Assembly: GCF_012971725.1 (NCBI RefSeq)
Contig: NZ_CP048833.1
Span: 186,001-250,000 of the forward strand
Reading direction: 5' to 3'
Length of the DNA: 64,000 nt
Source of the DNA: Pseudomonas multiresinivorans
GTDB taxonomy: Bacteria > Pseudomonadota > Gammaproteobacteria > Pseudomonadales > Pseudomonadaceae
This document shows, piece by piece, positions 51,590-62,475 of the stretch (position 1 is its first letter; each line of letters starts with the position of its first letter). Under the pieces are notes generated by a model. That model did no database searches. It was not told the origin of the DNA and worked only from the letters and a program-made list of their open reading frames with translations. The translations under genes and the position numbers were made by a program.

Positions 51590-52492
51590 ATGTCCATCCA
51601 GCGTCTCCCGCCGCTCAATGCCGTCCGCGCCTTCGAGGCCGCCGCACGCCTGGGCAGCTACGTCGCCGCCTCGAAAGACCTGCATGTGACGCAGCCGGCC
51701 ATCGGCCGTCACGTGAAGCTGCTGGAAGATTGGCTGGGCGTGCAGTTGTTCGAGCGCACCCCGCGCGGAGTCAGCCTGACGCCCGCCGGGCAACGCTACT
51801 ACGCGAAGATATCCACAGCCCTGCAGCAGATCGCCGATGCCGGCCATGAACTGGCCCCCGGCGGCACCGCGCGCTGGCTGAAGATCCTCGTGGTGCCGGC
51901 CTTCGCCAAGCGCTGGCTGATGCCGCGCCTGGAAACCCTGCGCCAGCAGCGGCCCGGCCTGAAGGTGGCAGTGGAACCCAACCCGACTTTCAGCGAAGTG
52001 GACGGTAAAAGCGCCGATCTGGGGATTGTCTACGGGCTTCCCGGCGTCTATCCGCAGTGCCACAGCACCCTCGTGCGGCCGGCGGTGTTCCCGGTGTGTT
52101 CACCCGCCTATCTCGAGGAACACGGCCCGCTGACCAGCGTGCACGAACTGGCGCAGCACAAGCTGATCCACGTGGACGACGGCGAGTGGTGGAACCTCTG
52201 GCTATCCACCATCGGCCTCGACCTGCGGGTGAACTCCGACGTGCTCTACGTCAGCAACGACCACGCGCTGTCCATGGCCGAGGCCGGCCACGGTATCGCC
52301 CTGGCCAACCTGGTGCTGGTGAAGCACCAGTTGGCCGCTGGCACGCTGGTGCGGCCGCTGCCCGAGGAAGTGCCGTTGGAGAGCTATCAGCTGCTGCTGC
52401 CTACCGGTGCGGTAAGCGCCGACGTGGCCTGGTTCGAGGACTGGATTCGCGCGGCGCTGCAGGAGGAATTCTCCACCGGCATCCCCGTATGA
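51590..52492 (+). CDS. LysR-family regulator of the malonate/amide cluster (GcvA-like)
   Basis: A 300-residue LysR regulator of the GcvA/AmpR-like branch. The DNA-binding domain is PLNAVRAFEAAARLGSYVAA, then LHVTQPAIGRHVKLLEDWLG; the C-terminal effector domain includes the GHGIALANLVLVKHQL segment. It is divergent from the transporter-amidase-malonate genes, the usual place for a LysR activator of a catabolic operon. The inducer is presumably the imported compound or malonate, by inference. Confidence 0.9.
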   Translation: MSIQRLPPLNAVRAFEAAARLGSYVAASKDLHVTQPAIGRHVKLLEDWLGVQLFERTPRGVSLTPAGQRYYAKISTALQQIADAGHELAPGGTARWLKILVVPAFAKRWLMPRLETLRQQRPGLKVAVEPNPTFSEVDGKSADLGIVYGLPGVYPQCHSTLVRPAVFPVCSPAYLEEHGPLTSVHELAQHKLIHVDDGEWWNLWLSTIGLDLRVNSDVLYVSNDHALSMAEAGHGIALANLVLVKHQLAAGTLVRPLPEEVPLESYQLLLPTGAVSADVAWFEDWIRAALQEEFSTGIPV

Positions 52493-52514
52493 AGCTCGTC
52501 GCGCAGCTGAACAT

Positions 52515-52592
52515 GTAGGAGCGAGCTTGCTCGCGAACACGCCCAACACCGACGCCGCCGGACACATCGTTCGCGAGCAAGCTCGCTCCTAC
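52515..52592. repeat. REP pair, family A, convergent
   Basis: A plus-orientation copy at 52515-52538 and a minus-orientation copy at 52569-52592. It lies between the convergent LysR and ferredoxin-reductase genes. Confidence 0.9.
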
Positions 52593-52617
52593 AGAAAGCC
52601 TCCGCCCCTGAGCTGAA

Positions 52618-53586
52618 TCAGCCTCGTGGGGCGTAGGCGAAGACATCCGCGCGCATTTGATGCGGGTCCATGCCCGCCGCCACCAGCGCATCCAGCGTGC
52701 CATAGACCATCGCCGGCGAGCCGCTGGCGTAGACGCGCAGGCCGGACAGTTCGGCAAAGTCCTCGCACACCGCCTCATGCAGCAGGCCGCAACGCCCCTG
52801 CCAGCCGCAAAGGTCGCTGACGATCTTGTGCAGCTGCAGGTTGGGCACGCCCTGCCACTCATCCCAGTGCGGCAGCTCGTAGAAGTCTTCCGGGCGGCGC
52901 ACGCCCCAGTACAGATGGACCGGGTGGGCGAAGCCGGCGGCGCGGCAGAATTCGATCAGGCTGTGCATCTGCGCCATGCCGGTGCCGGCGGCGATCAGCA
53001 CCAGCGGGCCGTCCGGCAGGTCGGCGAGGTGCGCGTCGCCGAAGGGCATCTGCACGCGGGCGAAACGGTCGCGCTGGAGTTGCGCCAGCAGGTCGATGGC
53101 GCTGCTCTCGCGGGCCAGGATGTGCAGCTCCAGGTCACGGCCTTCCTGCGGCGCGGAAGCCAGGGAGAAAGCCGCCGGGTCGCTGCCCTCGCGCTCGATC
53201 AGCAGGTACTGCCCGGCGTGGTAGCGCGGCGGCTTGCCGGCCGGCGCGCGCAGACGCACCCGCCAGACGTCGCCGCCCACCGGCTCGCAGAGCGTCAGTT
53301 GGCAGGACAGCGCACGCACCGGCAACTCGCCGGGGGCCAGCACGCCGTCCCAGTGCAGCACGCAGTCTTCCAGCGGCTCGGCCAGGCAGGTGAAGAGTTC
53401 GCCATGGTCACGCACCTCGCCATCCTGGCGCACGCGGCCTTCCACCAGCAGCGCCGCACAGATGTGGCAGTTGCCGTTGCGGCAGCTCTGCGGGCACTCA
53501 TAGCCCAGGCGCCGCGCACCGTCGAGGATACGTTCCCCGGGCGTCAGCTCGAGCTGGGCGCCGGAGGGTTGCAAGGTCACTTTCAA
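52618..53586 (-). CDS. 2Fe-2S ferredoxin-NAD(P)H reductase next to ubiD
   Basis: A 322-residue electron-transfer protein. An N-terminal plant-type [2Fe-2S] ferredoxin domain has CRNGNCHIC and a fourth cysteine in LFTCLAEP. An FAD/FMN-binding domain follows (YHAGQYLLIEREG, AFSLASAP), then an NAD(P)-binding domain (VLIAAGTGMAQMHSLI). It is annotated elsewhere as CDP-6-deoxy-delta-3,4-glucoseen reductase, which I consider unlikely here. It lies 120 bases downstream of ubiD in the same orientation. E. coli has the flavin reductase fre next to ubiD, so a supply of reduced flavin is a reasonable guess. Confidence 0.87.
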   Translation of the reverse strand: MKVTLQPSGAQLELTPGERILDGARRLGYECPQSCRNGNCHICAALLVEGRVRQDGEVRDHGELFTCLAEPLEDCVLHWDGVLAPGELPVRALSCQLTLCEPVGGDVWRVRLRAPAGKPPRYHAGQYLLIEREGSDPAAFSLASAPQEGRDLELHILARESSAIDLLAQLQRDRFARVQMPFGDAHLADLPDGPLVLIAAGTGMAQMHSLIEFCRAAGFAHPVHLYWGVRRPEDFYELPHWDEWQGVPNLQLHKIVSDLCGWQGRCGLLHEAVCEDFAELSGLRVYASGSPAMVYGTLDALVAAGMDPHQMRADVFAYAPRG

Positions 53587-53609
53587 GCGTCGTTCTCGTT
53601 CTTTTAGTT

Positions 53610-53691
53610 GTAGGAGCGAGCTTGCTCGCGAACACCCCCAGCAGCGGAGTTGGGTTCACGAGCAAGGACTAGGCGTCCCCCTCGGTCCTAC
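53610..53691. repeat. REP pair, family A, one arm interrupted by 14 bases
   Basis: A plus-orientation copy at 53610-53633. The minus-orientation partner at 53654-53691 has GACTAGGCGTCCCC (53667-53680) inserted between GAGCAAG and CTCGGTCCTAC. The insertion point and sequence match those of the copy at 35998-36035. Confidence 0.85.
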
Positions 53692-53706
53692 AGGCGGGCG
53701 GCCACA

Positions 53707-55173
53707 TCAATCGATGCCCAGGCTCGCCCAGATTTCATCGACCCGACGGGTTACCGCCGGGTCCTTCTCGATCACCCGGCCCCACTCGCGGCTGGTCTCG
53801 CCCGGCCACTTGTGGGTGGCGTCCAGGCCCATCTTCGAGCCCAGGCCGGAAATCGGCGAGGCGAAGTCCAGGTAGTCGATCGGCGTGTTGTCGATCATCA
53901 CCGTGTCGCGCTTGGGGTCCATGCGCGTGGTAATGGCCCAGATCACGTCGTTCCAGTCGCGGGCGTTGATGTCGTCGTCGGTGACGATAACGAACTTGGT
54001 GTACATGAACTGTCGCAGGAACGACCAGACACCGAGCATCACGCGCTTGGCGTGGCCGGGGTACTGCTTCTTCATGGTCACCACCGCCATGCGGTAGGAG
54101 CAGCCTTCGGGCGGCAGGTAGAAGTCGGTGATCTCCGGGAACTGCTTCTGCAGGATCGGCACGAAGACTTCGTTCAGCGCCACACCGAGGATCGCCGGCT
54201 CATCCGGCGGGCGACCGGTGTAGGTGCTGTGGTAGATCGGCTTCTGCCGGCGAGTGATGCGCTCGACGGTGAACACCGGGAAGCGGTCCACCTCGTTGTA
54301 GTAGCCGGTGTGGTCGCCATAGGGGCCTTCATCGGCCATCTCGCCGGGGTGGATCACCCCTTCGAGGACGATTTCGGCGCTGGCCGGTACCTGCAGGTCG
54401 CTGCCGATGCACTTGACCAGTTCGGTCTTGTGGCCGCGCAGCAGGCCGGCGAAGGCGTATTCGGAGAGGTTATCCGGCACCGGAGTGACAGCGCCGAGGA
54501 TGGTCGCCGGGTCCGCGCCGAGGGCCACGGCCACCGGATAGGGCTGGCCGGGATGCTTCTGGCACCACTCGCGGAAGTCCAGCGCGCCGCCACGGTGGCT
54601 CAGCCAGCGCATGATGACCTTGTTGCGGCCGATCACCTGCTGGCGATAGATGCCCAGGTTCTGCCGTTCCTTGTTCGGCCCGCGGGTGACGGTCAGGCCC
54701 CAGGTGATCAGCGGCGCGACGTCGCCGGGCCAGCAGGTCTGCACCGGCAGTTTCGACAGGTCGACATCATCGCCCTCCTCGATCACTTCCTGGCACGGCG
54801 CGTCCTTGAGGACCTTGGGCGCCATGTTGATGACCTTCTTGAAGATCGGCAGCTTGGACCAGGCGTCCTTCAGCCCCTTGGGCGGCTCAGGCTCCTTGAG
54901 GAAGGCCAGCAGCTTGCCAATCTCGCGCAGCTCGGAGACGTCCTCGGCGCCCATGCCCAGGGCCACGCGCTCGGGCGTACCGAACAGGTTGCCGAGCACA
55001 GGCATGTCGAAGCCGGTGGGCTTTTCGAACAGCAGGGCCGGGCCCTTGGCGCGCAGGGTGCGGTCGCACACCTCGGTCATTTCCAGCACCGGGGATACCG
55101 GCGCCTGGATGCGCTTGAGCTGTCCGCGCTGCTCCAGGGCAGCGATGAACTCGCGCAGGTCGCGATACTGCAT
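53707..55173 (-). CDS. ubiD: 4-hydroxy-3-polyprenylbenzoate decarboxylase
   Basis: A 488-residue UbiD decarboxylase, which uses prenylated FMN to remove the carboxyl group from the polyprenyl-hydroxybenzoate ubiquinone precursor. Family segments are LREFIAALEQRGQLKRI at the start, IYRQQVIGRNKVIMRWLSHR in the prFMN/metal-binding region, and MADEGPYGDHTGYYNEVDRF with the conserved glutamate. It reads with rho and the ferredoxin-reductase on the minus strand. The prFMN synthase ubiX is not in this window. Confidence 0.96.
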   Translation of the reverse strand: MQYRDLREFIAALEQRGQLKRIQAPVSPVLEMTEVCDRTLRAKGPALLFEKPTGFDMPVLGNLFGTPERVALGMGAEDVSELREIGKLLAFLKEPEPPKGLKDAWSKLPIFKKVINMAPKVLKDAPCQEVIEEGDDVDLSKLPVQTCWPGDVAPLITWGLTVTRGPNKERQNLGIYRQQVIGRNKVIMRWLSHRGGALDFREWCQKHPGQPYPVAVALGADPATILGAVTPVPDNLSEYAFAGLLRGHKTELVKCIGSDLQVPASAEIVLEGVIHPGEMADEGPYGDHTGYYNEVDRFPVFTVERITRRQKPIYHSTYTGRPPDEPAILGVALNEVFVPILQKQFPEITDFYLPPEGCSYRMAVVTMKKQYPGHAKRVMLGVWSFLRQFMYTKFVIVTDDDINARDWNDVIWAITTRMDPKRDTVMIDNTPIDYLDFASPISGLGSKMGLDATHKWPGETSREWGRVIEKDPAVTRRVDEIWASLGID

Positions 55174-55238
55174 GAGGGTCTCGATGGCGGCAGGATGATG
55201 CGACAGTCTACCGCCTATCAGCGCCCGGCAGAAACACG

Positions 55239-55260
55239 AAGGCCGGGTTTCCCCGGCCTT
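55239..55260 (-). terminator. Hairpin terminator of rho
   Basis: AAGGCCGGG, TTTC loop region, CCCGGCCTT, 28 bases past the rho stop. On the minus strand it is followed by CGTGTTTCTG, a weak T-tail. Confidence 0.7.
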
Positions 55261-55288
55261 GTGGCTTGCATCAGAACAACAACGGCGC

Positions 55289-56551
<1,263 letters not shown>

Positions 56552-56744
56552 AGAAGGGACGTAAATACGCTGAAAGGGGAAAAGGGAACAAGCGTGATGC
56601 TTGAAGAGCCGCGCCGTAGATGACGGACAGGATCGCTTTGAATTCGAATGGGAAGTGCGTCGGCGACGGCTTGCAGGGGACAACGAAAAACTCGTTGTGG
56701 CCCGAATTTAACACCCGAGTTTCGGAGCGTCTAGGGGCAGAAAG

Positions 56745-56774
56745 AAAAAAGCCCCGCGAATCTGCGGGGCTTTT
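56745..56774 (-). terminator. Intrinsic terminator of trxA
   Basis: AAAAAAGCCCCGC, six bases, GCGGGGCTTTT. On the minus strand it gives a six-T run after trxA. Confidence 0.93.
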
Positions 56775-56788
56775 CGGACTTCGTCGAC

Positions 56789-57115
56789 TCAGATGTTGCT
56801 GTCGAGGAAGGCAGCCAGCTGCGACTTGGACAGTGCGCCGACCTTGGTGGCTTCGACGTTACCGCCCTTGAACAGCATCAGGGTCGGAATGCCACGCACG
56901 CCATACTTCGGCGGGGTGTCCTGATTCTCGTCGATGTTCAGCTTGCAGACTTTCAGCTTGCCCTGATAGTCCTTGGCGATCTCGTCGAGTACCGGGGCGA
57001 TCATCTTGCACGGACCGCACCATTCGGCCCAGTAGTCGACCAGCACGGGACCGTCGGACTTCAGTACGTCCTGCTCGAAGCTGGCATCGGTAACATTGAC
57101 GATATGTTCGCTCAT
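56789..57115 (-). CDS. trxA: Thioredoxin 1
   Basis: A 108-residue thioredoxin with the active site WCGPC (C33 and C36) and the cis-proline in RGIPTLMLFKGG. It reduces protein disulfides in the cytoplasm. The trxA-rho order is conserved in gammaproteobacteria. It has its own terminator before rho, and its promoter faces the divergent ppx gene across 190 bases. Confidence 0.98.
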   Translation of the reverse strand: MSEHIVNVTDASFEQDVLKSDGPVLVDYWAEWCGPCKMIAPVLDEIAKDYQGKLKVCKLNIDENQDTPPKYGVRGIPTLMLFKGGNVEATKVGALSKSQLAAFLDSNI

Positions 57116-57305
57116 GTATTCTCTCCGTCAATCGGATGCGAAAAAGTGTCCGCCATCATATCCCGCCTCGGCCCACACCGAAAGGCGCAGCCGATTGAGT
57201 GTATCTATCGCTGCCGCGGCGACTTCTGATCGGTGACAACCCCTTCATTGGCACTACCTGCCTAAAATGGCAGGATGTCTCCCGTATTTTCCCGGACCTG
57301 CCCCT

Positions 57306-58808
57306 ATGCCCCATACCCCTGCCAAGACCTTCCCGATGATCGCGGCCATTGACCTTGGCTCGAACAGCTTCCACATGGTTTTGGCGAAGGCCGATCACGG
57401 TGAGATCCGCATCCTCGAACGCCTGGGGGAAAAGGTCCAGCTGGCCGCGGGCATCGGCGAAGACCGCATGCTCACCGCAGAAGCGATGCAGCGCGGCTAC
57501 GACTGCCTGAAGCAGTTCGCCCAGTTCATCAACGGCATGCCGCCCGGTTCGGTGCGTGTCGTGGGCACCAACGCCCTGCGCGAAGCGCGCAACCGCGCCG
57601 AATTCATCCGCGTCGCCGACCAGATCCTCGGTCATCCGGTGGAGGTCATCTCCGGCCGTGAAGAGGCGCGCCTGATCTACCTGGGCGTTTCCCACACCCT
57701 GCCGGACAACCCCGGCAAGCGCCTAGTGGTCGACATCGGCGGCGGCAGCACCGAGTTCATCATCGGCCAGCAGTTCGAATCGCAACTGCGCGAGAGCCTG
57801 CAGATGGGCTGCGTGAGCTTCACCCAGCGCTACTTCAAGGACGGCAAGATCACCCCGGCGCGCTACGCCCAGGCCTACACCTCGGCCCGCCTGGAGCTGA
57901 TGAGTATCGAAAACAGCCTGCGCCGCCTGGGCTGGGACGAGGCGGTCGGCGCCTCCGGCACCATCCGCGCCATCTGCCTGGCGATCCAGGCCGGCGGTCA
58001 CGGCAACGGCGAGATCAACCCCGAAGGCCTGGCCTGGCTCAAGCGCAAGATGTTCAAGCTGGGCGAGGTCGAGAAGCTCGACATCGACGGCATCAAGCCC
58101 GACCGCCGGCCGATCTTCCCGGCCGGCATGGCGATCCTCGAGGCGCTGTTCGACGCCCTCGAGCTGACCCGCATGACCCATTCCGAAGGCGCCCTGCGCG
58201 AAGGCGTGCTCTACGACCTGTTGGGCCGCCACCACCATGAGGACGTGCGCGAACGCACCATCGGCGCGCTGATGGAGCGCTACCACGTCGACCCGGAACA
58301 GGCCGCGCGCGTCGAGGCCAAGGCGCTGGAATCCCTGGACCAGGTCGCCAAGGCCTGGGGCCTGACCGACGAAGGCCACCGTGAACTGCTGATGTGGGCC
58401 GCTCGGGTGCACGAGCTGGGCCTGGACATCGCCCACTATCACTACCACAAGCACGGCGCCTACCTGCTGGAGCACTCGGACCTGGCCGGTTTCTCGCGCC
58501 TGGACCAACTGACCCTGGCGCTGCTGGTGCGCGGTCACCGCCGCAACATCCCGGTGGACAAGTTCAACGAACTGGGCGATGAGGGCGACAAGCTGATCCG
58601 CTTGTGCGTCGTATTGCGCTTCGCCATCCTCTTCCACCACATCCGTGGCACCCAGGAAATGCCGGCTGTGGCCCTGAAGGCTTCGGGCAAATCGCTGGAC
58701 GTGCGCTTCCCCGACGGCTGGCTGGCGGCCAACCCGCTGACCCAGGCGGACTTCGAGCAGGAAGCCGAATGGCTCAAGCGCGTGGGTTACTCGCTCAGCG
58801 TGAGCTGA
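57306..58808 (+). CDS. ppx: Exopolyphosphatase
   Basis: A 500-residue Ppx/GppA-family exopolyphosphatase that releases phosphate from the ends of polyphosphate chains. The ASKHA-fold phosphate loops are IAAIDLGSNSFHM at the start and VVDIGGGSTEFIIG near residue 145. The C-terminal half is the HD-like helical domain. It is convergent with ppk, unlike the ppk-ppx operon of E. coli; this opposed layout is known in P. aeruginosa. The ATG at 57306 (MPHTPAKTFPM) is used; MIAAIDLG further in is a possible alternative. Confidence 0.96.
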   Translation: MPHTPAKTFPMIAAIDLGSNSFHMVLAKADHGEIRILERLGEKVQLAAGIGEDRMLTAEAMQRGYDCLKQFAQFINGMPPGSVRVVGTNALREARNRAEFIRVADQILGHPVEVISGREEARLIYLGVSHTLPDNPGKRLVVDIGGGSTEFIIGQQFESQLRESLQMGCVSFTQRYFKDGKITPARYAQAYTSARLELMSIENSLRRLGWDEAVGASGTIRAICLAIQAGGHGNGEINPEGLAWLKRKMFKLGEVEKLDIDGIKPDRRPIFPAGMAILEALFDALELTRMTHSEGALREGVLYDLLGRHHHEDVRERTIGALMERYHVDPEQAARVEAKALESLDQVAKAWGLTDEGHRELLMWAARVHELGLDIAHYHYHKHGAYLLEHSDLAGFSRLDQLTLALLVRGHRRNIPVDKFNELGDEGDKLIRLCVVLRFAILFHHIRGTQEMPAVALKASGKSLDVRFPDGWLAANPLTQADFEQEAEWLKRVGYSLSVS

Positions 58809-58825
58809 TCGCACGGAGCAATACG

Positions 58826-58857
58826 AAGGCCCCGGCGCGCAAACGCCGGGGCCTTTT
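58826..58857 (+). terminator. Intrinsic terminator of ppx
   Basis: AAGGCCCCGGCG, six bases, CGCCGGGGCCTTTT. The 10-bp GC stem lies 17 bases past the ppx stop. Confidence 0.92.
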
Positions 58858-58890
58858 CACTTCCAGCCCGGGCAGGTGCCTGCACGCCGC

Positions 58891-58915
58891 GTAGGAGCGG
58901 ACTCCGTCCGCGATC
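58891..58915 (+). repeat. Single REP, family B
   Basis: GTAGGAGCGGACTCCGTCCG with the CGATC end; the palindrome has CTCCG in place of CTTTG. It sits between the ppx and ppk terminators. Confidence 0.85.
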
Positions 58916-58950
58916 GCCCATTGCCGGCACCACAATGTCCGGACGCGCAT

Positions 58951-58977
58951 AAAAAAGCCCTGCCGAGGCAGGGCTTT
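58951..58977 (-). terminator. Intrinsic terminator of ppk
   Basis: AAAAAAGCCCTGCC, GA, GGCAGGGCTTT. On the minus strand it closes the ppk transcript with a six-T run. Confidence 0.92.
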
Positions 58978-58994
58978 CGATATCACCAGCCTGA

Positions 58995-61199
58995 TCAGCG
59001 AACGCTGATCACCGGCGTGCACAGGCGTTCCAGCAGGGTCGCCTGGGCGTTGCGGGCGTTCTGGTTGCCGCTGGGGCTCTGGCGCACGTAGCTGCCGTCG
59101 GACTGCAGCACCCAGGCCTGAGTGTTGTCGGTCAGGTAGGATTCCAGCTCCTTCTTCACCCGCAGCACGAGTTTCTTGCCTTCCACCGGGAAGCAGGTCT
59201 CCACGCGCATGTCGAGGTTGCGCTCCATCCAGTCGGCACTGGAGAGATAGAGCTTCTCCTCGCCACCGTTGAGGAAGTAGTAGATCCGGCTGTGCTCGAG
59301 GAAGCGGCCAATGATCGAGCGCACCTGGATGTTGTGCGACACCCCCGGCACGCCCGGACGCAGGCAGCACATGCCGCGCACCACCAGGTCGATCTTCACG
59401 CCGGCCTGGCTGGCCTTGTACAACGCGCGAATGACCTTGGCGTCGGTCAGCGAGTTGACCTTGGCCATGATGTGCGCCGGCTTGCCCTCGGCGGCCTGGG
59501 CAGCCTCGCGGTTGATCATCTCCAGCAGGTTCTTCTTCAGGGTGAAGGGCGCGTGCAGGAGCTTCTTCATGCGCAGCGTCTTGCCCATGCCGATCAGCTG
59601 GTTGAACAGCTTGTGCAGGTCCTCGCAGAGCGCCACATCGGCGGTCAGCAGGCTGTAGTCGGTGTACAAGCGGGCGTTGCCGGCGTGGTAGTTGCCGGTA
59701 CCCAGGTGCGCGTAGCGGCGCAGCTCGCCGTCCTCGCGACGCAGGATGAGCATCATCTTGGCGTGGGTCTTGAAGCCGACCACGCCGTAGATCACCACCG
59801 CGCCGGCCTGCTGCAGGCGGCTGGCCAGCTGCAGGTTGGATTCCTCGTCGAAGCGCGCCCGCAACTCGATCACCACGGTCACTTCCTTGCCGTTGCGCGC
59901 AGCTTCCACCAGCGCGTCGACGATCTCGGAGTTGGCGCCGGAACGGTACAGCGTCTGCTTGATCGCCAGCACGCTGGGGTCCTTGGCGGCCTGGCGCAGC
60001 AGGTCAATCACCGGAGTGAAGGACTCGAACGGGTGCATCAGCAGCACGTCGAGCTTGCCCAGCACGTTGAACAGGTTTTCCTTCTTCTGCAGCAGCTTGG
60101 GGATCGTCGGGGTGAACGGCGGCGACTGCAATTCCGGGTGACTGGCCAGGCCGGTGACGCTGAACAGGCGCGTCAGGTTGACCGGCCCGCTGACGCGGTA
60201 CAGCTCGGTCTCGGACAGGCCGAACTGCTTGAGCAGGTAATTGGACAGTGGCACCGGGCAGGTATCCACCACCTCCAGGCGCACGGCGTCGCCGTAGCGG
60301 CGCGAGAACAGCTCGCCGCGCAGCGCGCGGGCCAGGTCCTCGACGTCCTCGGCGTCCACCGAGAGGTCGGCGTTACGGGTCAGGCGGAACTGGTAGCAGC
60401 CCTTCACCTTCATGCCGTGGAACAGGTCGTCGGCGTGGGCGTGGATCATCGACGACAGGAAGACATAGTTGTCTCCTGGGCCTGCGACTTCTTCCGGCAG
60501 GCGGATAATCCGCGGCAGCGAGCGCGGCGCCGGGATGATCGCCAGGCCGGAGTCGCGACCGAAGGCGTCCAGGCCTTCGAGCTCGACCATGAAGTTCAGG
60601 CTCTTGTTCACCAGCAGCGGGAACGGGTGGGTCGGGTCGAGGCCGATCGGGGTGACGATGGGGGCGATCTCGTCGCGGAAGAAGCGACGGACCCAGGCCT
60701 TGATCTTCGGCGTCCAGTAGCGGCGGCGGATGAAGCGGATGTCGTGCTTGGCCAGCTCCGGCAACAGGATGTCGTTGAGGATGCTGTACTGGCGGGCAAC
60801 CTGCTCGTGCACCTGCTCGCTGATGCGAGCCAGCGCCTGGTGCGGCAGCAGGCCATCGGCGCCGGCCTGCTCGCGGGCGAAGGTGATCTGCTTCTTCAGG
60901 CCGGCAACGCGGATCTCGAAGAATTCATCCAGGTTGCTGGAGAAGATCAGCAGGAACTTCAGGCGTTCCAGCAGCGGGTACGACTCATCCAGCGCCTGCT
61001 CCAGCACGCGGATGTTGAACTGCAGCTGCGAGAGTTCGCGATGAATGTAGAGGGCACTGTCGTCCACGTTGATCGCCGGCACCGCCGGTTCGACGGGCGG
61101 CGGCGGCGTCTCGACCACCTCCGTTACGACGACTTCGGTGACTTCAGCAGTGGTGTCAGCTTCGATAACTTCGGTTTCGCTAATGCCTTCGGTATTCAT
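58995..61199 (-). CDS. ppk: Polyphosphate kinase 1
   Basis: A 734-residue PPK1, which polymerises the gamma-phosphate of ATP into polyphosphate. The four-domain layout is visible: an N-terminal helical domain from LYIHRELSQLQFNIRVLEQA, the head domain, and two PLD-like catalytic domains. The autophosphorylated histidine is in GVVGFKTHAKMMLI. An acidic, low-complexity extension (Thr/Val/Glu-rich, about residues 1-45) precedes the conserved part. The ATG at 61199 (MNTEGISETEV) is preferred over an in-frame start four codons earlier. Confidence 0.97.
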   Translation of the reverse strand: MNTEGISETEVIEADTTAEVTEVVVTEVVETPPPPVEPAVPAINVDDSALYIHRELSQLQFNIRVLEQALDESYPLLERLKFLLIFSSNLDEFFEIRVAGLKKQITFAREQAGADGLLPHQALARISEQVHEQVARQYSILNDILLPELAKHDIRFIRRRYWTPKIKAWVRRFFRDEIAPIVTPIGLDPTHPFPLLVNKSLNFMVELEGLDAFGRDSGLAIIPAPRSLPRIIRLPEEVAGPGDNYVFLSSMIHAHADDLFHGMKVKGCYQFRLTRNADLSVDAEDVEDLARALRGELFSRRYGDAVRLEVVDTCPVPLSNYLLKQFGLSETELYRVSGPVNLTRLFSVTGLASHPELQSPPFTPTIPKLLQKKENLFNVLGKLDVLLMHPFESFTPVIDLLRQAAKDPSVLAIKQTLYRSGANSEIVDALVEAARNGKEVTVVIELRARFDEESNLQLASRLQQAGAVVIYGVVGFKTHAKMMLILRREDGELRRYAHLGTGNYHAGNARLYTDYSLLTADVALCEDLHKLFNQLIGMGKTLRMKKLLHAPFTLKKNLLEMINREAAQAAEGKPAHIMAKVNSLTDAKVIRALYKASQAGVKIDLVVRGMCCLRPGVPGVSHNIQVRSIIGRFLEHSRIYYFLNGGEEKLYLSSADWMERNLDMRVETCFPVEGKKLVLRVKKELESYLTDNTQAWVLQSDGSYVRQSPSGNQNARNAQATLLERLCTPVISVR

Positions 61200-61219
61200 C
61201 GCTCGTCTCATCGACGGGG

Positions 61220-62239
<1,020 letters not shown>

Positions 62240-62475
62240 GGCGTACTCCAGGGCCTGATACAGCAGGCACAGTCTGACAGTTATAGCCCTGAATTATGAC
62301 CGATTGGTAACAACCGGTAACAGTGACCCTTGGTCGCGGCATCCTGCCGCAGCGGCATGCCGCCGCTCTGCACCGGTACAGACTTGTTCCAGGTCAGTTG
62401 TGCGGACCGGGATACCTTCCCTGCGGGCGACAACCGGGTTAGGCTTCGCGTTCATTTCGCTGCGTTGCCTCGATA

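Noticed and set aside
52618..53586. Sugar biosynthesis role (CDP-6-deoxy-glucoseen reductase)
   Set aside because: That name is widely propagated for this domain order, but there are no deoxysugar genes nearby and the ubiD context fits a flavin or electron-transfer role better.
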